A DNA stretch of 33,407 nt from Fodinibius sp041642155 (lineage in GTDB: Bacteria; Bacteroidota; Rhodothermia; Balneolales; Balneolaceae), in contig NZ_JBEPWZ010000009.1 in the NCBI RefSeq assembly GCF_041642155.1, forward strand, positions 1 through 33,407, in the 5' to 3' direction. This document shows, piece after piece, positions 1 through 7,728 of this stretch. A program made the translations under genes and the position numbers. The notes below the pieces were generated by a model. It did no database searches. It saw only the letters and a program-made list of their open reading frames with translations, and was not told the origin of the DNA. Each line of letters starts with the position of its first letter. Positions within the stretch are counted from its first letter, which is position 1.

Positions 1-2
1 TG

Positions 3-1268
3 GATACGGTGCGCGTCGGCATTATCGGACTCGGCAACAGGGGATCGGGCACGGTACTGCGCCTTGCAAGTATCGAAGGCGTAGAAATCAGAGCCCTCTG
101 CGATTTGATACCGGACCGGGTGGAAGCGGCTAAAGAGTCGCTGGAAGGAACCGATCATGACCCCGATGGCTATTCGGGAAGCGAGGATGAATGGGAGAAG
201 GTGTGCCAGCGCGACGATCTGGACCTGATTTCCGTGGTAACCCCTTGGGAGTGGCATACGCCCATGGCAGTTTGTGCCATGGAGAACGACAAGCACGTAT
301 ACACCGAGCTTCCGGCGGCCCAGACGATCGAAGACGCCTGGAAACTGGTTGACACTTCCGAGCGAACCCGAAAACACTGTTTCCAGATTTCAGCTTCCTG
401 TCACGGTTCGATGCAGTCCGTTATGTTGAATATGGCCCGGCAGGGATTTTTTGGTGAACTAATACACGGGGAGGGAGCATATATTCATCACCTGCTTGAT
501 AATTATATGTTTGATAAAGGGACCTATCAGGACGACTGGCGATTGAAGGAAAACCTGAACAGAAGTGGCAATCTCTATCCCCAGCACGGGCTGGGTCCCA
601 TCGCGCAGATGATGGATCTCAATTACGGCGATCAGATGGATCACCTGGTATCCATGTCCAGCGATGATTTTATGATGCAGGACTGGGCAAAAGAGGCGGC
701 CAAAACGGATGACTATTACGAGCAGTTTACCGATTGGGATTACCGGGGTAATATGAATACCACGATTATCAAGACCAAAAAGGGACGTACAATTATGCTG
801 CAGCATGATGTTTCGTCCATGCGGCCGTATTCGAATATCCACCTGCTCAGTGGTACAGAAGGCATCATGCGAAGACATCCGAGTCCGGTCCGCATTGCAA
901 CGGGCCATGACGACTGGATCCCGCAGGAGGAGACCGATGACCTGATTGAAGAGTACACGCCGAAGATGACCAGAAGATTTGAGGAATTGCTGAGCGAGTC
1001 TGAGTCGGGGAATTATGATCATTCCTATTACAATGTGGACATGCGGGACTGGCGGTATATCGACTGCCTCCGAAACGGCCTGCCCATAGAAATGGATGTC
1101 TATGACGCCGCCCTTTGGACGGCCATCATACCGCTAAGCGAGTGGTCGGTGGCCAACGGGTCCAAGCCGGTCAAAGTACCCGACTTTACCGGCGGAGCCT
1201 GGGAATCCAACGAGCGGGGCATGGACATTAACCTCGAAAAGGGGGGCGGTACTACCGGGTTGGTATAA
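3..1268 (+). CDS. GH109-like Gfo/Idh/MocA family oxidoreductase, 5' end cut by window edge
   Basis: The protein opens with a Rossmann dinucleotide-binding motif (VGIIGLGNRGSG) and continues with the Gfo/Idh/MocA C-terminal fold. Several blocks look like glycoside hydrolase family 109 (NAD-dependent alpha-N-acetylgalactosaminidase): VYTELPAAQTIEDAWKLVD, GELIHGEGAYIHH, NLYPQHGLGPIAQ and SMSSDDF. GH109 enzymes cleave glycosides by an NAD-dependent redox mechanism. The reading frame is open to the left edge and the GTG at 9 sits just before the Rossmann motif, so the real start, possibly with an export signal, probably lies outside the window. An amidohydrolase lipoprotein and a sulfatase follow on the same strand, which suggests breakdown of a modified (sulfated or acetylated) glycan. 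Family placement is firm. Substrate, and true glycosidase versus plain oxidoreductase activity, is inference. Confidence 0.85.
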   Translation, partial: DTVRVGIIGLGNRGSGTVLRLASIEGVEIRALCDLIPDRVEAAKESLEGTDHDPDGYSGSEDEWEKVCQRDDLDLISVVTPWEWHTPMAVCAMENDKHVYTELPAAQTIEDAWKLVDTSERTRKHCFQISASCHGSMQSVMLNMARQGFFGELIHGEGAYIHHLLDNYMFDKGTYQDDWRLKENLNRSGNLYPQHGLGPIAQMMDLNYGDQMDHLVSMSSDDFMMQDWAKEAAKTDDYYEQFTDWDYRGNMNTTIIKTKKGRTIMLQHDVSSMRPYSNIHLLSGTEGIMRRHPSPVRIATGHDDWIPQEETDDLIEEYTPKMTRRFEELLSESESGNYDHSYYNVDMRDWRYIDCLRNGLPIEMDVYDAALWTAIIPLSEWSVANGSKPVKVPDFTGGAWESNERGMDINLEKGGGTTGLV

Positions 1269-1281
1269 TCGTGTAATTAAT

Positions 1282-1419
1282 CAGAGGATTTTTGAAAAAA
1301 CAGGGTTTTGTTCAATACCAACCCCTGAGTGATTTTAAAACCGAAGTGTATAAACAAACAATACCTGAGGATTTTTTAAATCGCGAATATGCAGAGATTG
1401 GCAAAACAACGGTTTTGCT
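1282..1419 (+). repeat. Copy A of a ~140-bp diverged intergenic repeat
   Basis: This copy lies between the GH109-like gene and the amidohydrolase gene. It shares with copies at 2634-2770 and 5915-6054 the ordered blocks CAGAGG, a T/G-rich tract, CCTGAG-GATTT-AAAACC, TGAGGnTTTTTAAAT and a closing GGCAAAACAACGGTTTT-like block. This is the most diverged copy and lacks the TCCCGAAGCATCGGGA hairpin seen in the other two. Its end also forms a 14-bp inverted repeat (1394-1407 with 1412-1425, one G-T pair). Origin is unknown. Confidence 0.6.
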
Positions 1420-1467
1420 AATCTCTATTAACCGTTAACGAAAATAAAATGCTTGAGAAGCTTCATT

Positions 1468-2619
1468 ATGAATAGAACATTACCAATACTCACTCTTTTG
1501 GCCGGCCTGCTATCGCTCCTTATAAGCAGCTGCACGCAGCCGGGTACGGCGGAACAAACAGAGTCGAGTGATGACGTTGCTGATATTAAATTGAGAGACT
1601 GGATGCCTGAGTCGATCCACAAGGCGGGGAATACCGATATCGGGCAAGCAAAGTATCCGGTGATTGACCTGCATGCCCACGCCTATGCCAAAACGGAGGA
1701 AGAAGTGGATAAGCGCGTGGAGATTATGGATGCGGCGGGCATCGAAAAATCATTGATTCTGACCAAGGCGACAGGCGATGAGTTTGATGAAGTGCACAGC
1801 CTCTATTCGAAATATCCCGATCGGTTCGAGGTGTATTGCGGGATTGACTACGAGGGGTTTGAAGAAGAGGGGTGGAGCCAGAAAGCCGTGGAGCAGTTGA
1901 GAAGAGATGTGGAAGCCGGATGCAAGGGACTCGGAGAAATGCATGACAAAGGGGCCGGAATGGGCGGGGCGCCGGGACCGGGCATGCATCCCGACGACCC
2001 GCGTATGGACGCCATCTTTGAAGAAGCGGCCAGCCTGGAAATCCCGGTAAATTTGCATGTGGCCGAACCGATCTGGATGTATGAGCCGATGGATTCGACC
2101 AACGACGGACTGATGAGAGCGCACACCTGGCAGGTAAAAAACCAGGACCAGATCGTGGGTCACGACGGGATGATTGAGATTCTGGACAAGACGCTCGAAC
2201 GTCACCCCAATACGACGTTTGTGGCCGCGCACCTGGCCAATACCAGCAATGACTTCAGCCTCCTGGCCGACCTTTTTGAGAGGCATCCGAATCTGTATGC
2301 GGATATATCGGCGCGGTTTGCCGAGTTTTCCACGATTCCCCGAACCACGGCCGATTTTTTTGAGAAATACCAGGATCGTATCGTCTACGGCACGGACTAC
2401 GGGTTTGAGACCTTCCCGGATAATCCGGATAAACCGTACGGAAACAATACCACGACCCTGGAAATGTTTCGGATGACGTTCAGAGTCCTTGAGACCAGGG
2501 ACGAACATTTTTATATCACAGACCTGGTGGGCTACCGCTGGCCTATGTACGGACTGGATTTAAGCGATGAAGTTCTACAGAAGATCTACCGTGATAATGC
2601 CCTGAAGATTTTAGAATAG
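1468..2619 (+). CDS. Amidohydrolase (Amidohydro_2 type) lipoprotein
   Basis: I chose the ATG at 1468 because it gives a clean lipoprotein signal peptide: MNR, a hydrophobic stretch, then LISSC with the lipidated Cys at residue 22. A TTG 15 bases upstream is in frame but less likely. The mature protein is a metal-dependent TIM-barrel hydrolase of the amidohydrolase superfamily. It shows the N-terminal metal-binding IDLHAHA (His69 and His71), later strand-end histidines in NLHVAEP and FVAAHLAN, and a late acidic motif YGTDYGFE near the C-terminus, where the catalytic Asp of the family sits. It is probably anchored in the outer or inner membrane facing the periplasm. It sits between a GH109-like gene and a sulfatase, so a role in catabolism of a carbohydrate-derived lactone, amide or carboxylate is plausible, but the substrate cannot be read from sequence. 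Confidence 0.85.
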   Translation: MNRTLPILTLLAGLLSLLISSCTQPGTAEQTESSDDVADIKLRDWMPESIHKAGNTDIGQAKYPVIDLHAHAYAKTEEEVDKRVEIMDAAGIEKSLILTKATGDEFDEVHSLYSKYPDRFEVYCGIDYEGFEEEGWSQKAVEQLRRDVEAGCKGLGEMHDKGAGMGGAPGPGMHPDDPRMDAIFEEAASLEIPVNLHVAEPIWMYEPMDSTNDGLMRAHTWQVKNQDQIVGHDGMIEILDKTLERHPNTTFVAAHLANTSNDFSLLADLFERHPNLYADISARFAEFSTIPRTTADFFEKYQDRIVYGTDYGFETFPDNPDKPYGNNTTTLEMFRMTFRVLETRDEHFYITDLVGYRWPMYGLDLSDEVLQKIYRDNALKILE

Positions 2620-2633
2620 GAAAACGTTTTTAA

Positions 2634-2770
2634 CAGAGGGTTTTGAAAACCAGTCCCGAAGCATCGGGAAATATCAGACTCAGGGCGAATTCAAAACCAC
2701 ACCTCATAAGGCATAATTGAGGGTTTTAAATGTACAAAAATGCCGAAATTGGCCCCAAGAACGGATTTAT
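2634..2770 (+). repeat. Copy B of the ~140-bp intergenic repeat
   Basis: This copy lies between the amidohydrolase and sulfatase genes. A 28-base stretch at 2649-2676 is identical to 5931-5958 in copy C and contains the hairpin TCCCGAAGCATCGGGA (6-bp stem, 4-base loop). The blocks on both sides also align with copies A and C in the same order and orientation. No ORF or transposase is associated with it. Confidence 0.7.
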
Positions 2771-2848
2771 AAGATTCTTTAACAACGAGTAAAACGTCTT
2801 GCAGACATTCAACATATAATTTGGGCGAGATAACCCGAAATCAAAGAT

Positions 2849-4486
2849 GTGTTCACAGTGTTAGACCGGCTGACAAAAAATAAGAATCATACTGCGATTG
2901 GATATATTGCCATCGGACTGCTTCTGCTGCAGTGCCAGGTGGCAGCGGGACAGTCGTCCGCCGACCCCCCCAACATAGTGCTTGCTATCGCTGATGACGC
3001 GTCTTACCAGCATATGGGGGCCTACGGTGCAGATTGGGTCGATACCCCCGCATTCGACCGGGTGGCGGAGCAGGGTATCCTGTTTACCCGCGCTTACGTA
3101 CCCAACCCGAAATGTGCTCCCTCCCGGTCTATTATCCTGACGGGCCGTAATTCATGGCAGCTGGAAGAAGCGGCTAATCACTGGGCCGATTTTCCAAAGA
3201 AATTCAAGGTGTATACGGAAGTACTGGCTGAGCACGGCTATTTTGTAGGCAGTACGGGCAAGGGTTGGGCGCCCGGCGTTGCCCATAATGAACAGGGAGA
3301 GCCGCGCCATCTGGCCGGCCGTCCTTTCAACGAACGCCAGCTGGACACCCCGCCCGCCGGCGGCATATCGGGCAATGATTATGCGGCAAATTTCGAGGCA
3401 TTTTTAGAGGAGAAATCCCCCGGAGAACCTTTTGTTTTTTGGTACGGCGGGTATGAGCCCCACCGCGGATATGAATGGCAGTCAGGTATCAAAAAAGGCG
3501 GGAAGTCCCCGGATCAGATAGAGCAGATACCCGGCTTTTTCCCGGATAACGACACCGTTCGCACCGATTTGCTTGATTATGCTTTTGAAATTGAGCATTT
3601 TGATAGACACTTGGGCCAGATGCTCGATCTGCTGGAAGAGCGCGGGGAGCTGGAGAATACGCTCGTGGTGGTAACGGCCGACAACGGCATGCCGTTTCCA
3701 CGTATCAAGGGTCAGTCGTACGAATACTCGGCCCATATGCCGCTGGCTCTCATGTGGCCGGAGGGGATTGTTAGTCCCGGTCGAAAGGTAAATGACTTTG
3801 TCAGCTTCGCCGACTTCGCTCCCACTTTTATCGAACTGGCGGGATTGGACTGGAAAGAGACGGGCATGCATGCCAGCGTGGGACACAGCCTGACTGATAT
3901 TCTGTATGCAGGTGGGGACGGCACGGTTAACCCGGATCGGGACCATGTTTTGGTAGGCAAGGAACGGCACGATGTAGGCCGGCCCTACGATTGGGGATAC
4001 CCGGTTCGTGGTATTATTAAGGGTGATATGCTGTATTTAAAAAACTTTGAACCGGACCGCTGGCCGGTCGGCAATCCTGAAACCGGTTACCTCAATACGG
4101 ATGGGAGTCCGACCAAAACCGCTATCCTGCATAAGCGAACCACGCCGGGTCAACATCACTACTGGGCATGGAACTTCGGTAAACGGCCCGGCGAGGAGTT
4201 ATACAATATAACCGAGGATCCCGATTGTTTACATAACCTGGCCGAAGATCCGGCCTATACAGAGAAAAAACAGAAGCTGAAGGAAGAACTTTTTGCAAAA
4301 TTGAAAGAGCAAAATGATCCGCGGGTGTTGGGACGGGGGCACGTCTTTGATGCATACCGGTATATGAATCAGTCCAATTATAATTTTTATCACCGCTACA
4401 TGGAGGGTGACCTGGAAAAAAGTGATGCCGGATGGGTCAACGGCAGCGATTTCGAAGAGGAGCCGCTCCCCGTACAACGGCAGTAA
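2849..4486 (+). CDS. Secreted sulfatase, formylglycine type (sulfamidase-like)
   Basis: A type I sulfatase of the alkaline phosphatase superfamily, which hydrolyses sulfate esters or sulfamates. The N-terminus has a signal-like hydrophobic segment (residues about 16-34, ending VAAGQ). The metal-binding IADD follows at residues 47-50. The core signature is KCAPSRSIILTG with Cys89, the residue converted to formylglycine by a sulfatase-maturating enzyme. VVTADNGMPFPRIKG supplies the later Asp-Asn metal ligands. The text around DASYQHMGAYG and NSWQLEEAANHW resembles N-sulfoglucosamine sulfohydrolases, but the substrate is unproven. The start is a GTG, as there is no in-frame ATG before the signal segment. 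It is the last gene of the first + strand group, ahead of a strong terminator at 4680-4711. No maturating enzyme is in the window. Confidence 0.92.
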   Translation: MFTVLDRLTKNKNHTAIGYIAIGLLLLQCQVAAGQSSADPPNIVLAIADDASYQHMGAYGADWVDTPAFDRVAEQGILFTRAYVPNPKCAPSRSIILTGRNSWQLEEAANHWADFPKKFKVYTEVLAEHGYFVGSTGKGWAPGVAHNEQGEPRHLAGRPFNERQLDTPPAGGISGNDYAANFEAFLEEKSPGEPFVFWYGGYEPHRGYEWQSGIKKGGKSPDQIEQIPGFFPDNDTVRTDLLDYAFEIEHFDRHLGQMLDLLEERGELENTLVVVTADNGMPFPRIKGQSYEYSAHMPLALMWPEGIVSPGRKVNDFVSFADFAPTFIELAGLDWKETGMHASVGHSLTDILYAGGDGTVNPDRDHVLVGKERHDVGRPYDWGYPVRGIIKGDMLYLKNFEPDRWPVGNPETGYLNTDGSPTKTAILHKRTTPGQHHYWAWNFGKRPGEELYNITEDPDCLHNLAEDPAYTEKKQKLKEELFAKLKEQNDPRVLGRGHVFDAYRYMNQSNYNFYHRYMEGDLEKSDAGWVNGSDFEEEPLPVQRQ

Positions 4487-4543
4487 CGGATATGAATTAG
4501 ATATAGGAAGAATACAGCCAGGAAAAAATTTAGGAGGTGCAAC

Positions 4544-4609
4544 ATGGGACAAACTTTCAGGGACTCCCGGGGTTTTATTAATGCAACGGACGATGGACTT
4601 TATTCATAA
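4544..4609 (+). CDS. Possible 21-aa small ORF with strong ribosome binding site
   Basis: TAGGAGGTG at 4531-4539 is one of the best Shine-Dalgarno sequences in the window and sits 4 bases before an ATG at 4544. The ORF reads MGQTFRDSRGFINATDDGLYS and then stops. It lies in the 3' region of the sulfatase transcript, upstream of the terminator. No family is recognised. It could be a true small protein, a regulatory uORF without a target, or the decayed start of a lost gene. The evidence is only the SD-ATG geometry. Confidence 0.3.
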   Translation: MGQTFRDSRGFINATDDGLYS

Positions 4610-4679
4610 TCCGGAGGCTGTTAACCGGTAATCTGCCTTTTCCCCTTGGGCAGACCCGGTTATACCGTCTTCGGTATCA

Positions 4680-4711
4680 GGCCCCCGGTTTAAAGCCGGG
4701 GGCCTTCTTTT
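4680..4711 (+). terminator. Rho-independent terminator after the sulfatase group
   Basis: Perfect 9-bp GC-rich stem (GGCCCCCGG at 4680-4688, CCGGGGGCC at 4696-4704) with a 7-base loop, followed by TTCTTTT. It closes the glycan-catabolic transcription unit. Confidence 0.88.
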
Positions 4712-5121
4712 AAGGCATTTTAAGGCCTCTGGCCTATACATATAACTGTAAATGTAAATGGGAATATTTTCCAATATGATATAGCACTGGCTTAACAGCC
4801 GTGTGTCGGTGACTGCAGCAACTGTGGGGCGTTTATGATATGACAACTGACGAAGATGACTGCGGCAGGACCGCATTGGTGTTATGCACGGTCTCGCTTC
4901 GCCTCGGCCCCAGCCGAATTTCCTGGTGAATAATGCGCGTTAAAAGCTACGCAGGCTGAAACTTGCAACTTCTTCTAAGTTTCTGAATATTATATATTTT
5001 TTCATAACTATATAAATATTATTCGTTTGGTGATTGAGCTTACCTGTTCATTAATTGTTTAGAGTGGCCAGCGATCCCCTGAACCACTTACACGCCAAGC
5101 ATTAAATATCTACGATTATAA

Positions 5122-5904
5122 ATGGAAGACATTACGCAACCTATACCGAAATATTACCAGATCTATAAAAAATTGCTGAAACAAATCAGAAGTGGAGAAT
5201 TCCAGGAGCTTGATCGGTTTTACAGTGACACAGAACTTGTGGAAAAATACGACGTCAGCCGCGGCACGATACGCGAAGCAGTGAAACTGTTGATTCAACA
5301 AGGATATATCATTCGTGAGCAGGGGAAGGGGACGTTCGTCACGAGTCCGACTATAGAACAGGATTCAGACAAGCTTATGGGTTTTACGGAGCTCATGGTG
5401 AAACACGATATTGAACCCTCAGCAAAAGTTATTGAACGGGAAGTGGTGGATGCTCCCCTGGACCTAAAAGGACTTATGGATCTGGACGATGAAAGCCGGA
5501 TGGTGCGTATCGTTCGAATCAGGTATGGCAATGAGGAACCGTTGATTATCGAGCAGTCCTATTTTGTGTATGAATTGTTTCAGCCTATCTATGATATGGA
5601 CCTTGAGTCCAATTCCATTTATGAACTGTTATATAAATACACTGATACCCGGCTGGGTGAAGCAAGGCAAAGGATTACGGCTGTCAACGCCAAAAAAGAG
5701 GAGGCCAAACTCCTGGAGGTAGACGCTGGCGCTCCCCTGCTGCTTATGAAACGGTTGATTCAGACAAAAGAGGGAATTTATTTTCAGTACTCGGAGGATT
5801 TGTACCGGAGTGATCGTATTAATTTTACCACGACGACCAAGCCCTATGAGAACAGCCATGACAACCATGGCCTGCCGCTGGAGCTCGGGGATCAAAGCTG
5901 GTGA
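5122..5904 (+). CDS. GntR-family (HutC/UTRA) transcriptional regulator
   Basis: The N-terminal winged helix of the GntR family covers residues about 8-75: PKYYQIYKKLLKQIRSGEF, then the recognition region TELVEKYDVSRGTIREAVKLL and the wing GYIIREQGKGTFVT. The rest (about 95-240) is a UTRA ligand-binding domain as in HutC, FarR and PhnF, which binds small metabolites. It lies 291 bp upstream of glpK, and a perfect palindrome of the type bound by HutC-group regulators overlaps the glpK promoter. The simplest reading is a repressor of the glycerol genes, released by a metabolite such as glycerol 3-phosphate; the ligand is inference. This would replace the DeoR-type GlpR of enterobacteria. Confidence 0.9.
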   Translation: MEDITQPIPKYYQIYKKLLKQIRSGEFQELDRFYSDTELVEKYDVSRGTIREAVKLLIQQGYIIREQGKGTFVTSPTIEQDSDKLMGFTELMVKHDIEPSAKVIEREVVDAPLDLKGLMDLDDESRMVRIVRIRYGNEEPLIIEQSYFVYELFQPIYDMDLESNSIYELLYKYTDTRLGEARQRITAVNAKKEEAKLLEVDAGAPLLLMKRLIQTKEGIYFQYSEDLYRSDRINFTTTTKPYENSHDNHGLPLELGDQSW

Positions 5905-5914
5905 CCCTGACTTG

Positions 5915-6054
5915 CAGAGGACTTGGAATAACCAGTCCCGAAGCATCGGGAAATATCAAGGCCTGAGCGATTTGAAAACCGCAAGGTACATATATACAAT
6001 ACATGAGGATGTTAAATTAGTGAACATGTAGTGATCGGGCAAAGCAGCGGTTTA
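5915..6054 (+). repeat. Copy C of the ~140-bp intergenic repeat
   Basis: Starts 11 bases after the gntR stop codon. It shares the 28-base identical core with copy B (5931-5958, containing TCCCGAAGCATCGGGA) and the flanking blocks with both other copies, ending in a GGGCAAAGCAGCGGTTTA block. All three copies lie in the same orientation, directly 3' of a gene and 5' of the next. Confidence 0.7.
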
Positions 6055-6120
6055 GGAAAGGTCTTTTGTATTTAGTTGAAAAGTGGAGGCCGGAATACTG
6101 TAGAAATGAATTAAAAACGA

Positions 6121-6152
6121 TTTGACATAATGATGCCGATTAACTAAACTTG
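6121..6152 (+). promoter_or_regulatory. glpK promoter
   Basis: Two readings of the same DNA agree. A primary-sigma style TTGACA (6122-6127) lies 17 bases before TAAACT (6145-6150). A Bacteroidota-style TTTG (6121-6124) lies 20 bases before TAAACTTG (6145-6152), one mismatch from TAnnTTTG. The start codon of glpK is at 6196. No transcript data are available, so the start site is predicted. Confidence 0.6.
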
Positions 6153-6169
6153 TATAGACATCTATACAA
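6150..6169. promoter_or_regulatory. Operator palindrome, probable GntR/HutC-type binding site
   Basis: TTGTATAGACATCTATACAA is a perfect inverted repeat with 9-bp arms and a 2-base centre. It contains the GTnTAnAC core typical of HutC-subfamily GntR regulators. It begins on the -10/-7 element and covers the predicted transcription start, which is the usual position for repression of glpK-glpD(-glpF). The likely binder is the GntR protein at 5122-5904. Confidence 0.75.
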
Positions 6170-6195
6170 AAAAAATAACATACAGGGAACATACT

Positions 6196-7689
6196 ATGGC
6201 AGACAAGTATATTTTGGCGGTCGATCAGGGCACAACAAGCTCGCGGGCTATTGTGTTTGACAAGCGGGGGAATACCAAGTCACTTGCACAAAAAGAGTTC
6301 CGGCAGATCTATCCCAAAGCCGGATGGGTGGAACATGACGGGGCGAGGATATGGTCAACCCAATCTTCGGTCGCATCCGAGGCCATTACCGAAGCAGGGC
6401 TGCATGCAGAGGATATCGCAGCCATCGGTATTACAAACCAGCGCGAGACGACCTTGCTGTGGGATCGCAAAACAGGTCAGCCTGTTTATAACGCGATTGT
6501 GTGGCAGGATCGACGAACCTCAGACTTCTGTGACGATTTAAAAGAGCAGGAGGGCCTGGTAGAGAAAATACGCGAAAAAACGGGCCTGATTATAGACGCT
6601 TACTTTTCCGCCACCAAAATAAAATGGATACTTGATAACGTGGATGGGGTTCGTAAAAGAGCTGAAAATGGGGGGCTCGCTTTTGGTACGGTCGACTCAT
6701 GGCTGATATGGAACTTCACCCGTGGTGAAACGCATGTTACTGATGCCACCAATGCCTCCAGAACCATGTTGTATAATATTCACGAGGGGGAATGGGATGC
6801 TGAAATCCTGGAGCTGCTGGATATCCCCAAAAGTTTACTGCCGGAGGTTAAATCATCCAGCGAGGTGTACGGGGAGACCAAAATTCTTGCCGAAAATATT
6901 CCCATCGCCGGCATCGCCGGCGACCAGCAGGCCGCTCTTTTTGGACAGCGATGTATAACGCCGGGGATGGTCAAGAATACCTACGGAACGGGATGCTTTA
7001 TGGTGATGAATACCGGAGATAATCCCATTCTTTCCGAAAACAACCTGCTGACGACCATTGCCTGGGAAATCGATGATCACGTGGAGTATGCCCTGGAGGG
7101 GAGCATTTTCATAGCCGGGGCCGTTGTACAATGGCTGCGTGATGAAATTGGCATCATACGGGAAGCTTCAGAAGTGGAAGGACTTGCTGCTTCGGTGAAA
7201 GATAACAACGGGGTGTATCTGGTACCGGCTTTTTCGGGTCTGGGAGCCCCCCACTGGAATCAGCATGCCCGGGGCACGATGGTAGGCTTGACACGGGGCG
7301 CCAATGCGGGGCACATTGCACGCGCTGCGCTGGAAAGTATTGCATACCAGACGATGGATGTAATAACGGCCATGGAAGCCGATTCAGGAATAGAAATTAA
7401 AGAATTGCGGGTAGATGGCGGGGCCACAGCCAATGATTTGCTTATGCAGTTTCAGTCGGATTTGCTGCAGGTACCGGTTATACGTCCCAAAACCCTGGAG
7501 ACCACCGCACTCGGTGCTGCTTACCTGGCGGGACTGGCTGTGGGATACTGGAAAAATCAAGAGGAGATTAATAAACAGTGGCAGGAAGATAAAACGTTTA
7601 CCCCGGAAAAATCCGCGGATCAAGTCCAACAACTAAGGGCGGGATGGAATAAAGCCCTGGATACGGCTATGCACTGGTCAGGGAAATAG
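6196..7689 (+). CDS. glpK: Glycerol kinase
   Basis: Phosphorylates glycerol to sn-glycerol 3-phosphate with ATP in the cytoplasm. The 497-residue length is normal for the FGGY kinase family. Clear signatures are the N-terminal phosphate-binding DQGTTSSRA (residues 10-18), TNQRETTLLWD, GTVDSWLIWNFTRG, DATNASRTMLYNI, the ATP-site GIAGDQQAALFGQ and GTGCFMVMNTG, and the C-terminal FGGY block LRVDGGATANDLLMQFQSD. It is the first gene after the operator palindrome and is followed 39 bp later by glpD, so the two are probably co-transcribed. Regulation by the upstream GntR protein is inferred from the operator. Confidence 0.98.
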   Translation: MADKYILAVDQGTTSSRAIVFDKRGNTKSLAQKEFRQIYPKAGWVEHDGARIWSTQSSVASEAITEAGLHAEDIAAIGITNQRETTLLWDRKTGQPVYNAIVWQDRRTSDFCDDLKEQEGLVEKIREKTGLIIDAYFSATKIKWILDNVDGVRKRAENGGLAFGTVDSWLIWNFTRGETHVTDATNASRTMLYNIHEGEWDAEILELLDIPKSLLPEVKSSSEVYGETKILAENIPIAGIAGDQQAALFGQRCITPGMVKNTYGTGCFMVMNTGDNPILSENNLLTTIAWEIDDHVEYALEGSIFIAGAVVQWLRDEIGIIREASEVEGLAASVKDNNGVYLVPAFSGLGAPHWNQHARGTMVGLTRGANAGHIARAALESIAYQTMDVITAMEADSGIEIKELRVDGGATANDLLMQFQSDLLQVPVIRPKTLETTALGAAYLAGLAVGYWKNQEEINKQWQEDKTFTPEKSADQVQQLRAGWNKALDTAMHWSGK

Positions 7690-7728
7690 TTTTAAAAATT
7701 TATATATAAGGAGTACAAGCAGGATGTG

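Larger units (their letters stand above)
4487..5121. other. Intergenic region between sulfatase and gntR
   Basis: This 635-bp stretch has no convincing long gene. Its first 220 bases hold a possible 21-codon ORF behind a strong Shine-Dalgarno, then three hairpins in a row: CTGCC/GGCAG, ATACCG-TCTT-CGGTAT and the GC-rich terminator. The remaining 400 bases before gntR are AT-rich near 4985-5035 and presumably hold the gntR promoter, but no clear element was identified. One isolated half-site CTATACA (4734-4740) resembles half of the operator at 6150-6169. Confidence 0.5.

Noticed and set aside
459..1022. 187-codon - strand frame across the GH109-like gene, and similar long antisense frames over argC, rel and cysI
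   Set aside because: Shadows of real genes; no protein-family features, and the opposite frames carry clear conserved motifs.
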